Assembly: GCF_026651855.1 (NCBI RefSeq)
Contig: NZ_CP093280.1
Span: forward strand, 6,284,501 to 6,348,500
Direction of reading: 5' to 3'
From: Pseudomonas silvicola
GTDB lineage: Bacteria; Pseudomonadota; Gammaproteobacteria; Pseudomonadales; Pseudomonadaceae
DNA: 64,000 nt
Numbering within the stretch: position 1 is the first letter of the stretch; every line of letters begins with the position of its first letter. Below the pieces are notes generated by a model. That model did not search any database and had not been told where the DNA came from. It worked only from the letters and a program-made list of their open reading frames with translations. Positions 59,665 through 64,000 of this stretch are shown here, piece after piece. The position numbers were made by a program, and so were the translations under genes.

Positions 59665-62600
59665 TTACAGTTCGGTGACTTGTACCTCCTGGTCGAACAC
59701 AGCCTGGGTCAGCTCCAGCACCAGGCGCCTTTCCGCGGCCTGGCGCCGAGCCGTCAGTTGGTCGAGCTTGTGCTGGTAACGGGCACTGTTGAATGCCCCG
59801 CCCTCGGCATCACCGTCCAGCGCGGTCAGCAGGTTGTAGTAGGTGTTGTCGTGGGCATTGAAGCGTGCTTCGTTGGCCTTGACCTGGCGCAGGTTGGCCA
59901 CCCAGAAATCACGCGCGGCCACCGATTCGACCATCGCGGTGCTGCCGTCCATGGCCAGAATGCTCGCCTGGGTGGTGGCCACGGCCTGCTCGCTGACGTC
60001 GGCGGTACGCGCAAACCGCATGCCCTTGGGTTGCCCCGGCAGGTCCAGGGTATCGGCCAGGCGGGTGCGATAGACCAACTGCACTTCAGCCACGTCCGGC
60101 GCCGTGGTGCGGCCGCGGACATCGGCGAACGCGGCCTTGTCCACCTCGTCGAGGCGGAAGAGGCCCTTGGCCAGTTTCAACAGCGGCAACTGCCGCACTT
60201 CCCCTGTCACGCCCCGGGAGGCTTCGAACACCAGGCTGCGCACCTGCAACACACTGAACAGCAGCGACGCACCATCGCCGCAGGTACCACCGTGGGCAGC
60301 CTCCTCGAACAGCGTCTCGCGCAACTCGGTGTAGTCGCTGGCCGCCTCGATCATCTTCCATACCCGCTCGCGCAAATCCGTGTAGGTCTCGGCGTGCTGG
60401 AAGTCGCGGGACTCGGCCAGCTCATCGAGCACTTGAAAGAACGCCTGGGAGCCCGGCTCGGCGCGCAAGGTTTGCCATTTCGCTTTCAACCCTTCGTGCG
60501 CAGCGGTTGGCACATGTTGCAGCCAGCGCGTGGCGCCTTCGGTGCCCGGCGCCACCGGGGCCGGAGCGGTAAAACTGGCCAGGCCAAATCGGTTGCCCGT
60601 TACCGCGTGCTGCTCACGCAGGGCATCCAGGGTAGGCGCGCTCAGCGGGTTGCCCTCCAGGTGAGTGTCACGGTTGATGCGTCCGATCTGCCCGGCCCGC
60701 TCGGCAGGCGGTGCCAGCACGTCGGCTGGTAGCGTGGTCAGACGGTTGTGGCGCAGGTCCAGAACGCTCATTTCCGGTAGTTGCAGCACGCTGGCAGGGT
60801 ACTCCTGCAGGCCTGCCCCAGGCAGCCGAACACCGCGCAGAGCCCGCAGGCTGGTCATGTCCGGTGGGGTACCCAGCGGATTGAAGCCCAGGTCCAACTC
60901 GCGCAATTGCGTGAGCTGGCCGAGGACCTGGGCAGGGGGCTCGCCCCACACGATACGGTTATGGCTCACGCGCAGACGAGTCAGGCCGCGCATGCGGGTC
61001 ACGGACGTGGGAATGGTGGTCAACGCGTTACGCGTCAGGTTCAGGTGGCGCAGCTCGCTGAACTGTTCCAGGAAAGCCGTGGGCCCCTCGCCCGAGAGTC
61101 CCGTGGACTGCAGTATCAGACTCTTGACGTGGCTGAAATCGGCTTCCAGCGGTCCGAGCCCATCCAGGCGCATGCCGTTGAGGTTCATCTCGAACCCTAC
61201 CCGTGCGCCAGCATGGTTGACCACCCTGGGGGTGCTGCGCCGCGCCGCGCGGGTGATTTCCTGCGCAACGTTGGTACGGTTCAGGGCCTGGGGGCTGTTC
61301 GTGCCATACAGCGCCTTGCCGGCCGAGACCCACTTGTCCAACTGCTTGCCCAGCCGCTTGAGTTCACTGCGCTGCCCTTGCAGCCATGCTCGCAACTGCG
61401 GTTCGGGCCGCTCCAACGCGGTGAGCATGTCGAAAATCTCGGTCGTCTCCAGGTTCGGGTACAACTCGCTAACGCCAGCCACCAGAGCAGCGTCAAAGGT
61501 GGTCATGTGACCTCGGCCACTGGCCGGGTAGCCGATACGCGATCCCACCCGTACCGGGCTGTTGAAACCACCCTGACGGCCGCGCTGGATGCCCAGCAAC
61601 GTGGCGACCTGATCGCGGTCGATGGCTGCAACCGGCGGCGTCTTTCCCCAAGCGTGGTTCAGCACGGCACTGTCGGCATTGGCCAAGGCTGGCTGGAAAA
61701 CCCCGGCGACGGCGCGGTTGATGCGCCGTTCCCGCAACAGGACTCGCGCCTCTTCGGCCATGCGCAGCGGCACACGGCCAGCTTTCAGGCGCTCCAGTTC
61801 GTCGAAGGTAGCGCCTTCGATCAGCTCTCGCTGCTGGGCATTGTCCAGGCCGGGGAAGTCGCGGCCCAGGGCTTCGCTGCCCGGCGCCCTGGGCACCGTC
61901 TCGGTGGTCAGCAGGGTGGTTAGCACATCAGGCCGGCGCCCTTCCAGTTGTTCGGCCAGCAGTGCTTGCAGGCCTTTCACCCGTGCGGCCCGCCCCTGGT
62001 GGCTCACGCTGCCCAACAGCTCGTCGCAGGCGCTATCCCCCAGGCCATCGAGCAACTGGCCCATGCGCTCGCCGCTGGCGAGGTCAGCGCGCACCAACGA
62101 TACCCATCGCGCGGCAGGGTTGCTGACATCACCATAGTCAGTGGACAGGCCCCAGGGCTCGCTACCTTCGAACAGCTGAAGTACCAGCGATGAGGGCCAG
62201 CGAGGGTGTTCCACCATTACCTCCATCGGCACCGGCCAGCCTTCGGGCATCGCCTGCCCTTCACGCACGCAGGCCACCAGGCGCTCGACCCTTCGCGCCG
62301 CGGCCACCCGCTCCAGCGTATCGCTGAGTTCCAGCGGTGGCGGCGCCCCCTCCACCACGGCCTGGCGCAATACGGCTTCGTCTTCCCCGGTGATCGACAG
62401 CGCCTGCTCCAGTTCGGCGTCGGTCAGGGTCGCGGCAGAGGGCGCTACACGCTGCAGCAGGCGCCTGCGTGACCAGCGCAAGGGGTTCTCGCCCTGGCGT
62501 TTCCAGGTGCCGCGGCCATCGCTGGTCACCGGCGGACGATAGGCGCTGGGGTCACCGGGCCGGCAGATCACACGCTCCCCCGTCAGGGTATCCACCTCGG

Positions 62601-64000
62601 TGAGGTACAGCTTGCCATCCAGCGCGACGTACAACGCCCCCTCCCGCGCGTACAAGCCCTGGGCGTCAGGCAACCACTGCGCTTGCAGCCTGAGCTCGCT
62701 GGCGTAAGGTGTGATGTCCGGGTACCACAGCCGCTGCGTGCCATCCGCCATTTCCACCGGCACCAGGTCTTCCACGAAAGGATTGACGCTGCCGTAGAAT
62801 TTCACCGCCTGATGCGCCACGACTCCCAGCACGACATTGAGCGCCAGGCCGCCCAGGTGCTCCCAGGCCGCTTCCAGGTGGTGGTCGGCCAGGTCCGCCA
62901 GGCCGTGGTACAGCTCGCCCATGGCCTGGGCCGCGATGACGGGCAGCATCACCTGACCCAGACCGGGGATGAACAATGCGGCGAAGTTCAGCACATTGAT
63001 ACCGCTTTGCAGGTAACCCTCCCAGCGGTCCAGCGTTGCCAGGTGGTCCACCCGTGCGGTGGGGATCGCCAGGCACGCCGCCTGGCTGCGCAGCCATGCC
63101 ATGTGTCGGTCGTGCAGGTGGCCGAGCAACGGCGTCCGCAGGGTGGACGTCAACGCCCCCAGGGTGATGCGTTCGCGAGCCAGCTGTGCGGTCAGGCGCT
63201 GCAGGAAGTCAGGGCGCGTGGCCATGTCCACACGGCCGAGGAACTCGTTGCGGTAGCCAGGGGCACGCAGGCGGTTGGCCAATTGCGTAATGAAGGCCGC
63301 GCTGCTGGCATACTGGCGCAGCGGCGCTTGGCTGTCGCCCGGTATCCATACGATGCACAACGGGGTAACCTCGGCGGTCACGGGCCTGAAGACCACCACG
63401 TCATGCAACACCGCGTGCAGTATCTCCAACTGCATGGCCTGCATCGGCAGGCCCTCACGCAGCAACGGTTTGCCCGCGATCACCTGGTCGAACATGGCGA
63501 AGGTGGCCGCGTCGATATCACCCTTGAGCAGCGCCACCTGGCGAACGCACTCCAGCTCTGCGGCCCGTGCCGCCAGCAGGGCTGCGCGCACGGCCGCTGG
63601 ATGCAACACCTGATCCAGGTATTGCTGGTACTGGCGCCCGATGTCCAGGTCTCGACACTCACGCGCGAAGGCATCGGCGGTGAGGGACAGCTTGCTGCCT
63701 GCCTTGAATTGAAAGACCGGGAAGTCGGCCTGCTCGGGCAACAAGTCGCTGAAGTCGCCGCTCTGATCGCCCGCGTTCGGCGGCGGCAGACGCTCCAGGG
63801 TCGGTGCGGTCACATAGTCAATGGTATAGCCGTCACGCGCGACCAGGCCGCTGTTGGGATCGAACGCCTGGTCCCGGTTGAAGTTGTGCAGCGCAGCCAT
63901 CAACAGGCTCTGTTCCAGTGGGGTCCGCGTGACTGCCGACCCCAGCCACGATGCCTGTTCGTGCACCTGCACCAGTACCGTTTCGTGGACGTTCACCGCG
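59665..64000 (-). CDS. DUF6543-LRR-NEL E3 ubiquitin-ligase-type effector, 5' end outside window
   Basis: The minus strand is open from base 64000 to the stop at 59665 (over 1,440 residues); the apparent start at 63996 is a GTG at the window edge, so the gene continues upstream. Layout: a large N-terminal region of the dermonecrotic-toxin-like DUF6543 type (to about 62.7 kb), a helical middle part, about six leucine-rich repeats (61,150-60,560; LRHLNLTRNALTTIPTSV, LRELDLGFNPLGTPP, MSVLDLRHNRLTTLP) and a C-terminal NEL domain. The NEL catalytic cysteine lies in GGTCGDGASLL (codon 60280-60282), the CxD motif of IpaH/SspH ligases. Such proteins are delivered into eukaryotic hosts and ubiquitinate their proteins. 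No chaperone or secretion gene is visible. Confidence 0.85.
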   Translation of the reverse strand, partial: AVNVHETVLVQVHEQASWLGSAVTRTPLEQSLLMAALHNFNRDQAFDPNSGLVARDGYTIDYVTAPTLERLPPPNAGDQSGDFSDLLPEQADFPVFQFKAGSKLSLTADAFARECRDLDIGRQYQQYLDQVLHPAAVRAALLAARAAELECVRQVALLKGDIDAATFAMFDQVIAGKPLLREGLPMQAMQLEILHAVLHDVVVFRPVTAEVTPLCIVWIPGDSQAPLRQYASSAAFITQLANRLRAPGYRNEFLGRVDMATRPDFLQRLTAQLARERITLGALTSTLRTPLLGHLHDRHMAWLRSQAACLAIPTARVDHLATLDRWEGYLQSGINVLNFAALFIPGLGQVMLPVIAAQAMGELYHGLADLADHHLEAAWEHLGGLALNVVLGVVAHQAVKFYGSVNPFVEDLVPVEMADGTQRLWYPDITPYASELRLQAQWLPDAQGLYAREGALYVALDGKLYLTEVDTLTGERVICRPGDPSAYRPPVTSDGRGTWKRQGENPLRWSRRRLLQRVAPSAATLTDAELEQALSITGEDEAVLRQAVVEGAPPPLELSDTLERVAAARRVERLVACVREGQAMPEGWPVPMEVMVEHPRWPSSLVLQLFEGSEPWGLSTDYGDVSNPAARWVSLVRADLASGERMGQLLDGLGDSACDELLGSVSHQGRAARVKGLQALLAEQLEGRRPDVLTTLLTTETVPRAPGSEALGRDFPGLDNAQQRELIEGATFDELERLKAGRVPLRMAEEARVLLRERRINRAVAGVFQPALANADSAVLNHAWGKTPPVAAIDRDQVATLLGIQRGRQGGFNSPVRVGSRIGYPASGRGHMTTFDAALVAGVSELYPNLETTEIFDMLTALERPEPQLRAWLQGQRSELKRLGKQLDKWVSAGKALYGTNSPQALNRTNVAQEITRAARRSTPRVVNHAGARVGFEMNLNGMRLDGLGPLEADFSHVKSLILQSTGLSGEGPTAFLEQFSELRHLNLTRNALTTIPTSVTRMRGLTRLRVSHNRIVWGEPPAQVLGQLTQLRELDLGFNPLGTPPDMTSLRALRGVRLPGAGLQEYPASVLQLPEMSVLDLRHNRLTTLPADVLAPPAERAGQIGRINRDTHLEGNPLSAPTLDALREQHAVTGNRFGLASFTAPAPVAPGTEGATRWLQHVPTAAHEGLKAKWQTLRAEPGSQAFFQVLDELAESRDFQHAETYTDLRERVWKMIEAASDYTELRETLFEEAAHGGTCGDGASLLFSVLQVRSLVFEASRGVTGEVRQLPLLKLAKGLFRLDEVDKAAFADVRGRTTAPDVAEVQLVYRTRLADTLDLPGQPKGMRFARTADVSEQAVATTQASILAMDGSTAMVESVAARDFWVANLRQVKANEARFNAHDNTYYNLLTALDGDAEGGAFNSARYQHKLDQLTARRQAAERRLVLELTQAVFDQEVQVTEL

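Overview
The window is GC-rich, densely coding DNA whose gene content and intergenic elements point to a Pseudomonas of the putida/fluorescens type. The main indicators are Crc-titrating sRNA genes beside a leucine/isovalerate (liu) cluster, a PirA/PfeA-type catecholate receptor with its two-component system, REP-like repeats of the 'GTAGGAGC..GCTTGCTCGCGAAG' kind, and PAAR- and NEL-type secreted effectors at the two ends. I saw no tRNA, rRNA, CRISPR array, insertion sequence or prophage.

Layout. 1-5.2 kb: the N-terminus of a PAAR-tipped (probably Rhs) type VI effector, xthA, an eroded Fic pseudogene behind short repeats, a PstS-OmpA fusion behind a three-repeat PHO box, and an acyl-CoA dehydrogenase with a divergent LysR gene. 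6.3-14.3 kb: leucine/isovalerate catabolism (liuR-mvaB, then liuABCD) with two LiuR-type operators. Between mvaB and liuA lie two tandem CrcY/CrcZ-like sRNA genes, each with its own sigma-54 promoter. 14.3-22.7 kb: glutathione peroxidase, then a minus-strand operon tonB-tonB-exbB-exbD-TonB-dependent receptor-histidine acid phosphatase (phytase type)-DUF1615 lipoprotein. Each tonB copy is preceded by a near-consensus PHO box and a -10, so this looks like a phosphate-starvation-controlled, self-energised system for taking up and dephosphorylating a bulky phosphate ester. The tonB unit is an exact 1,061-bp tandem duplication. 22.9-25.1 kb: an ECF sigma/membrane regulator/periplasmic sensor module flanked by two Trp-rich 'WxxGxW' envelope proteins that share a promoter-like motif.

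25.1-35.9 kb: an MFS transporter, a MocR-type regulator enlarged by a 732-bp in-frame internal duplication, an EamA exporter, a SnoaL-like protein, a TetR-MFS pair, and a desaturase with sulfonate/phosphonate-type ABC components but no ATPase. 35.9-45.2 kb: a LysR gene divergent from a seven-gene sugar-acid operon (SDR, FAH hydrolase, DenD-like epimerase/dehydrogenase, MFS, LtnD/GarR-like dehydrogenase, IlvD/Edd dehydratase, KDA-dehydratase-like FAH protein). Three of its ribosome-binding regions carry perfect AANAANAA Hfq/Crc target motifs. 45.2-46.8 kb: ten ~160-bp REP-derived repeat units, six in one orientation and four inverted.

46.9-53 kb: a PirSR-like two-component system, a FepA/PirA-type receptor and a YncE-like beta-propeller protein, with two Fur-like boxes and direct-repeat operator candidates. 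53-58 kb: TerC, a CitMHS transporter, an RraA-like aldolase, a D-2-hydroxyacid dehydrogenase and a LysR regulator. 58-64 kb: a Nudix hydrolase, a 2-oxoglutarate/Fe(II) oxygenase, and a large DUF6543-LRR-NEL ubiquitin-ligase-type effector cut by the window edge.

Three themes run through the window. Nutrient stress acquisition: phosphate (PHO boxes at 2.5, 21.7 and 22.8 kb) and iron (Fur boxes at 49.0 and 51.5 kb). Carbon catabolite control: two Crc-antagonist sRNAs and three Crc/Hfq target sites. Recent tandem duplication: 537-, 1,061- and 732-bp periods, two of them bounded by short microhomology.
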